DNA of 45,194 nucleotides from Sergeia podlipaevii. Taxonomy: Eukaryota > Euglenozoa > Kinetoplastea > Trypanosomatida > Trypanosomatidae. Location of the stretch: the NCBI GenBank assembly GCA_030849805.1, contig JASANZ010002099.1, positions 1-45,194 on the forward strand, written 5' to 3'. A model generated the notes under the pieces. The model saw only the letters and a program-made list of their open reading frames with translations, ran no database searches and was not told the origin of the DNA. Below are positions 37,569 to 45,194 of the stretch, one piece after another; the first letter of the stretch is position 1; the number at the start of each line of letters is the position of its first letter. The translations under genes and the position numbers were made by a program.

Positions 37569-38891
37569 ATGAACTCTAGTGATGCCCGCGCTGAGCGTCT
37601 ACGCCGTGTGAACCGGTATAAGGCAGTCCAAGCTGAGATAGCAAGACAGAAGGAGGAGGATGATTTTTATGCGCAGCGTGAGCAGCGGTTGCGTACCGCA
37701 GCAGCGGACGAGACGTTGGCCGCGGTGCTGGCCGAGGAGCAGAGGCTGGAGCTAAAGGATGAGAAAATGCTGCAGCTAGTGCGGGACTTTCCTGAAGTGC
37801 GACAGCTAGCACAGCAGTTACGCGATGCCCATTTGCATAAGAGCCGCTTTGAGCAGGTGAGCGACAAAGACGCTGAGAAGCGCAAAGAGGCCGAGGAGCA
37901 CCGTGCGTACCTGAACTACCTCACCGAGCAGGACCGTCTAGCGAAGGAAGAGGAGGATCGTAAGACCCTCATTGAGGTGGAGCGCTTCCGCAAGCATCAG
38001 GCAGATCAGCTTGCGCTCATACGACAGAGACAGGCAGCGGCTGCGGAGGAGGCTTTCGCCCGTAAGAAGGAGCGTATTGCTGTGGATGCGGTGGTGGCCC
38101 GAGTGCAGGAGAAGGATTTTCTTGACGCTCTTGCTCGTAAGGACAAGCAGCGGCAGTTGCAGGAGGAGCACGACGAGTTCTACCGCATCCGTGCTGAGCT
38201 CAAGAAGGCGGAGTGTGAGCGTGAAGCCAAGGAGGAGGCCGCAATCCAGGCTTATCTGCAGGAGCAGGCGCGTCGCAAGGAGATTGAGGAGACGATGGCG
38301 AAGGAGAAGGACATTGTGCGAGCGCGTGTGCTGGAGGAGCAGAGCCGCCGCATTGCTGAAGAGCAACGCAAGAAGCTTGAGCTGGAGAACTTGCTGCATG
38401 AGTACTACGCTGAGGAGCGCATGGCGAAGGAGCGAGCCCTTATGAAGGCGGAGCAGGAGAGTCGCGACCGCATGTGCGCTGCTATTACTAGCGAGAACTT
38501 GAAACTTGTGGCGCAGCGCCGCGCCGCGCGCGAGGCGCAGCTGGGGGAGGAGGCGCACGAGCGTCAAATCATGATGGAAGAACTGGCTGCCAAGGCGAAG
38601 TTGAGCCAGCTGAACCTTCAGAAACAGAGGCAGCTGAAACGCGAGAACATTGCTGAGGTCAACGCACGACTGGAGGAGAGGAAGCGACAGAAGGATGCTG
38701 AGAAGGAACTTGAGCGACAGGTGGATGAGCAGGATAGGAAGCGCGAGGAGGAGATTCAAGAGTACATTCGCCGTGCCCGTGCACAGCTCCTTGCGGAGCA
38801 CATTCCTCAGTTGGGCAAGTTCGCGCCTGTACACGGTCTCAAGGAGGAGGAAAAGCGACAATTCTTTCCACAGTTGTACCAGAAGAAGTAG
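37569..38891 (+). CDS. MNS1-type coiled-coil protein of motile cilia
   Basis: A 440-residue, almost entirely helical and charged protein. It begins MNSSDARAERLRRVNRYKAV and is dominated by Glu, Lys, Arg, Gln and Ala in coiled-coil/TPH-domain pattern (for example DEKMLQLVRDF, EKRKEAEEHRAYL, QEKDFLDALARKDKQ). The C terminus (ARAQLLAEHIPQLGKFAPVHGL) resembles the end of MNS1, where a helix leads to a 'LLxxHxxxLxGxLPxG' segment. MNS1/CFAP127 is a microtubule inner protein of ciliary doublets, and trypanosomatids have a motile flagellum. The frame opens upstream with TTG at 37512; the ATG at 37569 is used. An antisense frame of 322 residues is a shadow of the codon bias. Confidence 0.8.
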   Translation: MNSSDARAERLRRVNRYKAVQAEIARQKEEDDFYAQREQRLRTAAADETLAAVLAEEQRLELKDEKMLQLVRDFPEVRQLAQQLRDAHLHKSRFEQVSDKDAEKRKEAEEHRAYLNYLTEQDRLAKEEEDRKTLIEVERFRKHQADQLALIRQRQAAAAEEAFARKKERIAVDAVVARVQEKDFLDALARKDKQRQLQEEHDEFYRIRAELKKAECEREAKEEAAIQAYLQEQARRKEIEETMAKEKDIVRARVLEEQSRRIAEEQRKKLELENLLHEYYAEERMAKERALMKAEQESRDRMCAAITSENLKLVAQRRAAREAQLGEEAHERQIMMEELAAKAKLSQLNLQKQRQLKRENIAEVNARLEERKRQKDAEKELERQVDEQDRKREEEIQEYIRRARAQLLAEHIPQLGKFAPVHGLKEEEKRQFFPQLYQKK

Positions 38892-39891
38892 CAGTTTCAG
38901 ATGCACTCCTTCTCCTCCTTTCTTCCTTCTTTTGTTCTTTCATGTTCGTTTTTTTTTTTTTTCTAGAGCGTTTATGCGGTTGACGCGATCTGCTACTGCT
39001 CATATTAAATAGATAGATACATATAAGTGAGCTGATGTGCTTGACTGCTTCTTGCGCGAAGAAAAAATAGAGAAACAAAAGATAGGTACTCTTTAGAGAC
39101 GGAAAATTTAGCAAGAGCGTCTGCGAATCTTCGTTTATGCTGCTTCCATCTTTCTTTTCTTTCTTTTTTTTCTGGACTAACGGCGGCGGCAGCAGCTACA
39201 TCAGCGAGGTAGGTGTTGCATAACACCTCAAGAAGGAAGAGAGAGAGAGAGAGCTCACTCTTAATGAGAAGATCTTCTCTTTTTTTTTTTGCTATTGTTT
39301 CTTGCTTAGGACTTGACAATGGAAATGAATGTCTCGTATAGAAATGGGAATCAAGCACCATTTGCATGTAGTTTACACTTTTTTTTTGTGTGCTGTTGCA
39401 GTATGTATAAAGATATGACCATGTGCTTGTGCACATTCTCTCTCTCTGTGGTGTTCGTGGCGCGCTGTGTATTGTTATTAGTGGTTGTTGACTGTGAAGA
39501 CTATATGGCCAAAAAGTGGCTCTGCATATCATCCAAAGAAAAATAAAATGAATATGTATACCTTCTTATGCTTGCTTTGTGTTTTCTTGCTGTTTAGGCG
39601 TGGTCCTACGTCTTCCTTTCTTTAGTTTTGTGCTTGGAGGTGCTGTAGGAACGGCGCTAAACAGGCTCATGGCTTTGTATGTGTGTACTTGGAGCGCTCA
39701 GCTTCTATTGTTATCAATATCTTTTCATTTAAAACTTCTTTTTTTCATTAAAATAATTCATTTTCTATTTTCTGCAAGCGGTACAGCATATTAACACGTA
39801 CAATCGCGGAGCTTGAGGACTGAAAAAAGGGGAGAAATCACCTCAATAAATAAAGGAATAATATATATATATAGTACGCAGTAGTGGATAC
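38892..39891. other. 1-kb intergenic region
   Basis: This is the 3' UTR of the MNS1-type gene and the leader of the helical-repeat gene. It contains a GA tract near 39237-39254, T runs, and a pyrimidine stretch with a TGCAAG acceptor (about 39777) before 39892. Short frames (39313-39546, 39579-39794) carry no recognisable features and are not accepted. Confidence 0.55.
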
Positions 39892-40845
39892 ATGAAGGCT
39901 CGTGGGCTTGACAAGGCATGGCGAGCAGCACCACTTCCTCGAGCATTTCACACCGCCCTTGAGGGAGGTGATTGGGTCCGTGCACTGTACATGTATCAGC
40001 GGCACCCTTATCACGCTCCACCCGCCGACACTTTTGATCTTTTAAAGGCGATGATGCACTCTACTGGCGTTGGCGTTGACGATGTCAAGAGCCGGTTCAA
40101 CGAGAAGGTGCGGCTTTCCGCCATTCTGCAGAAGCGAGCACCAGAGGAGGTCGAGTGGGGCGTATTCTGGGACGCGCTCAACAAGGGCGACGGCAAGACT
40201 ATCAGCTCCGCACTGGCAGGTGCGGGTATGTCGTCGGTGGGGCCGCAGATTGCGGTAGCAGAGGCATGCGCGGTGCTGCTCAAGAGCGCTGGAGAGAACT
40301 GGGAGGAGTCGCTGGTGGACAAGGTGCCTTTTGCGACTGTAACACGCAACAATCTCGTTTACGTGGCGTTGGCGCAACAACGCTGGGATGTAGCGCTAGA
40401 GTTGCTGCGCCACGTGCGACTCACTCGCGGTGACACCTCTGCGCTGTGGCCTCTCATGGCCCAATTTAGCTGGGAGAAAGTCTTGCAGATGATTTCGGCG
40501 TGCCCGAAGAGCTCCGTGCCGTACCACGAGGCGCTTCCGTATATCTTGAATGACGGCTGTAGCCTGCAAACACTATCAGAGCATCTGGAGCAGGCTCGTG
40601 TGCTCGGTGACGCGGAGGTGGTTGCTCCCCTGCTGGCATACGCGGTGGATGTGAAGGACTGGGGCTATGTGGACCGGTGTGTAGCGCACCTCGTGGATAT
40701 AGGCCAGGTCACTGAGGCGGCTGCGAAGGCATTTCTTCGTTTATGCCAGTTGCATGGCCACCAGAAGGTGTGCCGCAGTCTGCGCGATCATCATGTGGAC
40801 ATTGCTAACTTATCCATTGAGGCGCTTGAGATTCTCAAGCTATGA
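39892..40845 (+). CDS. Helical-repeat (PPR-like) protein, probably mitochondrial
   Basis: A 317-residue, all-helical protein with no transmembrane segment. It starts basic (MKARGLDKAWRAAPLPRAFH) and then shows repeated helix pairs of about 30-35 residues (HTALEGGDWVRALYMYQRHP, FATVTRNNLVYVALAQQRWDVALELLRH, AYAVDVKDWGYVDRCVAHLVDIGQ), resembling degenerate pentatricopeptide repeats. Kinetoplastids have many such proteins, mostly acting in mitochondrial RNA processing, polyadenylation or the mitochondrial ribosome. That role is inference; no specific ortholog is recognised. Codons are G/C-ending. The ATG at 39892 sits just after a TA-rich leader and gives a complete frame. Confidence 0.78.
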   Translation: MKARGLDKAWRAAPLPRAFHTALEGGDWVRALYMYQRHPYHAPPADTFDLLKAMMHSTGVGVDDVKSRFNEKVRLSAILQKRAPEEVEWGVFWDALNKGDGKTISSALAGAGMSSVGPQIAVAEACAVLLKSAGENWEESLVDKVPFATVTRNNLVYVALAQQRWDVALELLRHVRLTRGDTSALWPLMAQFSWEKVLQMISACPKSSVPYHEALPYILNDGCSLQTLSEHLEQARVLGDAEVVAPLLAYAVDVKDWGYVDRCVAHLVDIGQVTEAAAKAFLRLCQLHGHQKVCRSLRDHHVDIANLSIEALEILKL

Positions 40846-41534
40846 AGCAGACATTTGGAGGCTGGTTTTGGCGTGGTGACTTACTACACATGATTGGTAC
40901 CTTTTGGTCTTGCTTTGCGCAGGTGGGCGGCGAGCTTTTTGGTGGCTGCTTTTTTTTTTTCTCTTCCTTTTTCATTACAGATTGCCAGGAAATTGATTAA
41001 AGACTGCTTGTCAAACATCCGCTTTTTGCCATTTTTTTTTTTCACGCTGGTCCATTTTTTTTTTTTTTTTAAATGCGATGCTTTAGCAAGGGATTTGGGC
41101 AATGCGACAGAGAATATATATCTGCCGTAGTAGCAACATCAGCAACGGCACTATATACATTAAAGGGTGAGCAACTATATATGCACATGTATGTGGACAT
41201 AAGAAGCAGCAACTGTGTTGGCAGTTTATGCTTTTTTAGGCACACTGCCGTAGCTGCTGTGCCATACATGGTGATAGGTCTCCCTCTCCCTCTATTTCTT
41301 TTTCTTTCATTTAAGAGGGAGAGAGGGAGAGGGGAGGTCTTCTACTTCTTTTTGTGTCTTCACAATATTTATTACTTTCTTCTATATATCTAAACCTTTT
41401 CGTTTTGCGGAAGTTTTTTGTAGTATTTAGGAGCCAATAGTTCTTCTTAATCTTTTTTTTTTTCTTCACCCTTTTTACATCATTTTCTGTGCCGTTACAA
41501 TTACATTCTTATTTGTTTCATATATCGTGTAACG
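40846..41534. other. Intergenic region with an imperfect purine/pyrimidine hairpin
   Basis: This is the 3' UTR of the helical-repeat gene and the TRAP-beta leader. It contains a long CT arm (41279-41293) and GA arm (about 41314-41337), T runs near 41029-41070, and a T11 tract at 41453-41463. A 106-residue frame at 41073-41393 overlaps these repeats and was not accepted. Confidence 0.6.
41279..41337 (+). repeat. Imperfect CT/GA inverted repeat
   Basis: TCTCCCTCTCCCTCT at 41279-41293 and AGAGGGAGAGAGGGAGAGG (from 41314) are complementary with a 2-base shift. The loop is about 20 T-rich bases. The stem could form in the RNA 3' UTR or as a DNA cruciform/H-DNA. Confidence 0.7.
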
Positions 41535-42167
41535 ATGTCTCGCCTGTTTGTTGCGTTGGCCGTGCTTCTCGCGGCGACCACCTTGTGCCTTGCCCAGGAG
41601 CACTCCGAGGGCATTAGCAGTCCCAACCCTCTCATCTTCGTCTCCAAGAGCACATCTAGCGAGGATATCGTTCTTGGAGGGTCTGTGGAGGTGGTAGTCA
41701 CTATCTACAACTACGGCCAGAGCCCTGCATACGATATGACGATCATCGACCTGCTAGAGGACGGCTCTGAGAAGAAGGACACTATTGAGTACCTTCCCTA
41801 CGGTGCATCTCACGTCCTTCGCTACACCGTCACTCCGACTGCCCTCGGCAATTATCCGGTTGGCGTTGCCCATGTCACCTACTACACTGAGCAGGGCAAC
41901 AAGGACTCCGTCAAGAAGGCCACCAGCAACATTGTTCGTGAAGGCGATGCCTACTTCAGCGGCGAGGCATTTGACGACCAGACTTTTCGCGGTATTATCT
42001 CCGTGCTCACTCGCGAGCGCTACGACCGTCTGCACGCCCGCTATGTGAAGGAGACGACTGCCTACCTCTTCCTTGGCATCATCCCCGCTCTCTTCCCCTA
42101 TGTGCTTTACCGTGTCAAGCAGGGCCAGATAGACGCGCTTCTTCGCAGCTCGAAGCGCCACAAGTAG
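41535..42167 (+). CDS. Translocon-associated protein subunit beta (TRAP-beta)
   Basis: A 210-residue ER membrane protein. A signal peptide covers residues 1-20 (MSRLFVALAVLLAATTLCLA). A lumenal beta-sandwich at about 25-165 contains TRAP-beta-like segments (VLGGSVEVVVTIYNYGQSPAYD, GNYPVGVAHVTYY). A transmembrane segment follows at about 170-190 (AYLFLGIIPALFPYVLY), then a basic cytosolic tail. TRAP-beta (SSR2) is a subunit of the translocon-associated complex next to Sec61, which aids insertion of some secretory precursors. The length is close to the family's 180-190 plus tail. Codons are G/C-ending, in line with high expression. The 94 bases before the ATG contain no AG (see findings), so the splice acceptor must be at or upstream of 41439-41440. 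Confidence 0.88.
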   Translation: MSRLFVALAVLLAATTLCLAQEHSEGISSPNPLIFVSKSTSSEDIVLGGSVEVVVTIYNYGQSPAYDMTIIDLLEDGSEKKDTIEYLPYGASHVLRYTVTPTALGNYPVGVAHVTYYTEQGNKDSVKKATSNIVREGDAYFSGEAFDDQTFRGIISVLTRERYDRLHARYVKETTAYLFLGIIPALFPYVLYRVKQGQIDALLRSSKRHK

Positions 42168-42945
42168 TTTCATATTATTATTATTATTGTTCAGCTTTTG
42201 AGTTTTTACGGAGAGAATGCCCTTTCCACACCTTGCTATGGATCGAGAGTGTGAGCAGCATATAGGTAATGGTATGCCAAGGAGATGAAGAAAGAAAGGA
42301 AAAATAAAGATGACATTTAAAAGAAGAAAGAAAAAATAAGCGTCATATGAATTCACCATTAGTGTGTAAGTGGAAAAAGATGATGCATGCATACACACAT
42401 AAAGGTCTGATTGGTTAGAGCCTGAGAGAAGATCCGTCTACATGATACTCAACACGGTGTTTGAGTGATTACATAAGTACGTCTTGGTGGATAGAAATGG
42501 TAGAGGAAAGTGTGCGAATCAACGTTTGTACATGGGGGAAAGGAGAATTTTTTTTCCTTTATGGAGACAGAAGGAAGAGTCGGCATACAACTATGCTGAT
42601 GTGCAAGCAAGCAGGACTGCCTCGTATAGTGATGTTGGGCTTCACTCGCTGACAGGCGGGGAGTATCTCTGTCTATTAGTTCCAGGCAGAGAGATGATGT
42701 GCATTGTGCTAAACATAGAATATTGCAATTCTTCATTTCTTTTTTCTCTTCTTCTCCTTTTTTTCTTTTCGTATGTGTGTGTCGTGAGGGTACTGCCATG
42801 TACTTTTGTTTTCTAATCTACCTTGGGATGTGGCATGTGTAGCACGATACTCTCAGCATAGCTTCGGCCAGGGCATTCATAATTGTGTTGTTAACTCGCC
42901 ACACCAGTAACTTGCATGTTGCACATGGGGCTAGTGAATGTGTAA

Positions 42946-42966
42946 GTGAGTGAGTGAGTGAGTGAG
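42946..42966. repeat. (GTGA)n tetranucleotide repeat
   Basis: Five copies of GTGA. Confidence 0.85.
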
Positions 42967-43485
42967 TTTGTGTGCTGGCAACGGCAGCAGCAACAAGGAA
43001 GTACTGTTTACCGCATCTACCTGTGTGAATTTTGTGTGATCATTTTGAGCGAGAAAAAAAAAATAGCAACAAAGTATGTTTCACAGCCTGTTACCACACA
43101 AACGGATACCGCCATTGTGCTTAGTATCTTTCTTTGTTTTGGATAGGAACTGCAAGTAGCATGCGTTGGTGAAGAGGCGCGCGGTCAAGAAGAATGCAAT
43201 TTTTTCGTTACTTACTTGCGGACTTATTTTCCTTTTGCTTGCCTTCATCTTTTTTTTTTCTGTAGGTTGTAGTTATATAACGCATATAACATTATATATA
43301 TATATATATAAACTTGTTATATAGCACATACACATATTCATCTCCTCTGTTATATATAGTCATATTTGGTTTAGTGTTGCTTCATATATATATCTTTTTA
43401 AGCAGAGGAGCTAATTCAATAATCTGAGCATTTTTAGTGTTCTGCAAAAAAAGGAAGTCCCTTTCAAAAAAAGTAAAAAAAATTA

Positions 43486-43486
43486 G

Positions 43487-43524
<38 letters not shown>
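43486..43524. repeat. Adjacent (TA)n and (GA)n microsatellites
   Basis: About nine TA copies run directly into about ten GA copies, upstream of the last gene. The TA part is a probable easy-melting element. Confidence 0.85.
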
Positions 43525-43525
<1 letters not shown>

Positions 43526-43760
43526 GGAGAGGAAAAAAGAAACAACGAAAAATTTTTGGTCGCCAAATTAGCAGAATTGCGACTGAGGCTTTTTGCTTGA
43601 TTTTTAGAAGTTATTATTATTATTATTATTTTTTTTTTTCACTTTAGCAAGTCCTTTTGCTTGACTGAGAGTTACAAGTTGTCTTTTTCTTTTCTACAAG
43701 CAGTCCAGTTTTTCAGGCAATCAAAAAAAAAAAAAAGCAAATAGACAGAAACAGAAAGTG

Positions 43761-44444
43761 ATGTCTGTACTGTCTGGCGCTATCAATGAAGTGCTGACGG
43801 TTTGTGTAGATAACGAGCAATTTCCAATGGATTTGGCAGCCAACTCTTCTTTTTGCTCTATTGCCACTTCTGTTGGCCCGACGGGCTCACCCACCTCTCA
43901 AACTGTGTGGAAGACTGAGAACATTTTTGTCGAGACATCCGATGATGACGAACTGGTGATCAATGAAGAGGAAGAGCAGGAGCTGGTAAAGAAGGCGTGC
44001 AGTGATATACTTGCAGGGGGCCCAATCAAGGAACTTCTTGAGCACGATCGTCAGAACATCGCTGCGGTGCATCAGAACGAGCTTAACGAATTCATCCTCA
44101 AACACACTAAGAATAGTACCGTAAACAGGCAGGACCACAACATTATGCTCCGCCAACTGATTGGTGAGGCGTTTTTTCGCGATCGCGAGCGCGCTGCGCA
44201 TCGTACGCAGTGGAAGCGAATATTGGTTGCAATCCGCAAAGAGTACTGGGGTGCGAACGCTATTTTTACCCTTTCCCCCGATCCGTACCACAATGTGCTG
44301 GCTGTTCTCTCATCGATGACCATGTGGAACGACGATGTGCGCAGCCTGCAGTATCGCTACTGCGAAAAGGAGTTTAACAAGCGTCGCGAGCGCCAGGCGG
44401 AGCTGCTGGAGGGGCTTCAGCGCACGGGAAAGCTATTTGTATGA
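43761..44444 (+). CDS. Hypothetical protein (227 residues)
   Basis: A soluble, unrecognised protein. The N-terminal third (about 1-75) is Ser/Thr-rich and ends in an acidic patch (DDDELVINEEEEQELVKK). The rest is a predicted helical block: LLEHDRQNIAAVHQNELNEF, then RQLIGEAFFRDRERAAHRTQWKRI, then EYWGANAIFTLSPDPYHN and RYCEKEFNKRRERQAELLEGL. The end is GKLFV. There is no transmembrane segment, signal or enzymatic motif. The frame opens with GTG at 43758; the ATG directly after it, at 43761, is the start. Its leader contains A14 just upstream (about 43723-43736) and possible acceptors CAAG/CAG near 43699-43702. Confidence 0.75.
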   Translation: MSVLSGAINEVLTVCVDNEQFPMDLAANSSFCSIATSVGPTGSPTSQTVWKTENIFVETSDDDELVINEEEEQELVKKACSDILAGGPIKELLEHDRQNIAAVHQNELNEFILKHTKNSTVNRQDHNIMLRQLIGEAFFRDRERAAHRTQWKRILVAIRKEYWGANAIFTLSPDPYHNVLAVLSSMTMWNDDVRSLQYRYCEKEFNKRRERQAELLEGLQRTGKLFV

Positions 44445-45194
44445 TCAGAGAGGCAGCTGCCATCACTTCTTTTTTGTTTTTGAGATACATGCATATATAT
44501 ATATCAGCGAGCAAACGGCTACGGAGCCTGCTGCAGTGCTCTCTCCCTTTTTCATCCCCTGTGTTTGTTTTGGGTTGACGTCGATGGTTCGAATTTTTTT
44601 TCTTCTCTCTTTTCCCCTCACGTAAGGTTTGATATGCGGCATATTTTTTGTATCTACTTGAGGGCCTCTACCGTATATGGTGTGGTTTTCTTTCCCCTCC
44701 TTCATGCTGGTTTTGAAGGATGCTCTGCTTTGATGGTTATTCTTGTGTCTGATGCATAAGTAAACCCACTACTTTGTAGTTGTCTTACAGCTCTATCATT
44801 TTGTTCATGCAAACAGTAGGCGCGTATATATACGCTCGCAGATGCATACAAGAGGAATGAAAGTAACAACAACAACAAAAAAGTCACGGGATAATCGAAT
44901 TAAGTTTTGGAAGTCACAGCGCAAATGAAAAGGAACTATATAAAGCATCTATACAAACAGGAAAACTGACGCGTTGGAATGTCAACCCCGAATGAATTGA
45001 CATAGGGCAACATCAAAACAAGCTTTCCGCTTGGCAACCGCGTAATGTCGCTTACGGTTTCTATTGTACCCTACACAAAGAAGGAATGAAGTGGCAATGA
45101 ACGTTTGTATATATGCAATGTGCTTTATTTATTTATTATTATTATTATTATGGCCATATGTAATATGATGGTCATTCTTCTTATTTATTTACTT
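44445..45194. other. Intergenic region at the right edge with ATT repeat
   Basis: This is the 3' UTR of the last gene and downstream DNA. It contains TA tracts and an ATT repeat at about 45133-45150. No coding frame is accepted, and the next gene lies beyond the window. Confidence 0.55.

Larger units (their letters stand above)
42168..43760. other. 1.6-kb intergenic region with several microsatellites
   Basis: This is the TRAP-beta 3' UTR and the leader of the next gene. It includes a (GTGA) repeat at 42946-42966, (TA) repeats at 43293-43310 and 43486-43504, a (GA) repeat at 43505-43524 and (TTA) copies near 43611-43630 followed by T11. A 110-residue frame at about 42484-42816 lacks codon bias and recognisable features and was not accepted. 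Confidence 0.6.

Noticed and set aside
37938..38906. 322-residue minus-strand Leu-rich frame antisense to the MNS1-type gene
   Set aside because: Reverse translation of a Glu/Lys/Arg coiled coil yields Leu-rich frames; it is not a real gene.
41073..41393. 106-residue plus-strand frame
   Set aside because: It overlaps TA and CT/GA repeats in a 3' UTR and shows no protein-like composition.

Overview
This window is nuclear DNA of a trypanosomatid (Kinetoplastea). The evidence is the layout: 23 protein genes without visible introns sit in two long same-strand blocks. The 12 genes left of about 24.6 kb all read leftward and the 11 right of about 27.5 kb all read rightward. Polypyrimidine tracts followed by AG, as used for spliced-leader trans-splicing, lie before most start codons. 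Several products are typical of the group: a 15-repeat MORN1, an HMG-CoA reductase without an N-terminal membrane anchor, and flagellar and cytoskeletal proteins. Intergenic DNA is A/T-rich with many homopolymers and microsatellites. The genus cannot be fixed from the sequence alone.

Left (minus) cluster, in transcription order from 24.6 kb to 1: glutamyl-tRNA synthetase, DHX37/Dhr1-type DEAH helicase, ankyrin-repeat/coiled-coil protein, a small two-span membrane protein resembling the nuclear envelope phosphatase regulatory subunit CNEP1R1/Spo7, a membrane-anchored Shewanella-like phosphatase, an 81-residue membrane protein, a 996-residue possible cilia protein, RAD23, MORN1, a BAR-like protein, a protein with three copies of an unrecognised WGPEA repeat, and the start of 60S ribosomal protein L9.

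The centre, about 24.6-27.5 kb, is a divergent strand-switch region. It is gene-free and very A/T-rich, and it carries a 20-base C run. By analogy with other trypanosomatids it should be the bidirectional RNA polymerase II start zone for both clusters.

Right (plus) cluster: two small aromatic-rich, probably mitochondrial proteins, a 409-residue unknown protein, an FKBP15-like coiled-coil protein, 40S ribosomal protein S26, HMG-CoA reductase, a single-RRM protein, an MNS1-type ciliary coiled-coil protein, a helical-repeat (PPR-like) protein, TRAP-beta of the ER translocon, and a 227-residue unknown. The genes are not functionally linked in the way of a bacterial operon. They are co-transcribed housekeeping and cytoskeletal genes processed into separate mRNAs. 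The nominal frames of several genes extend upstream through GTG or TTG codons; here starts were set to ATG downstream of the probable splice acceptor.
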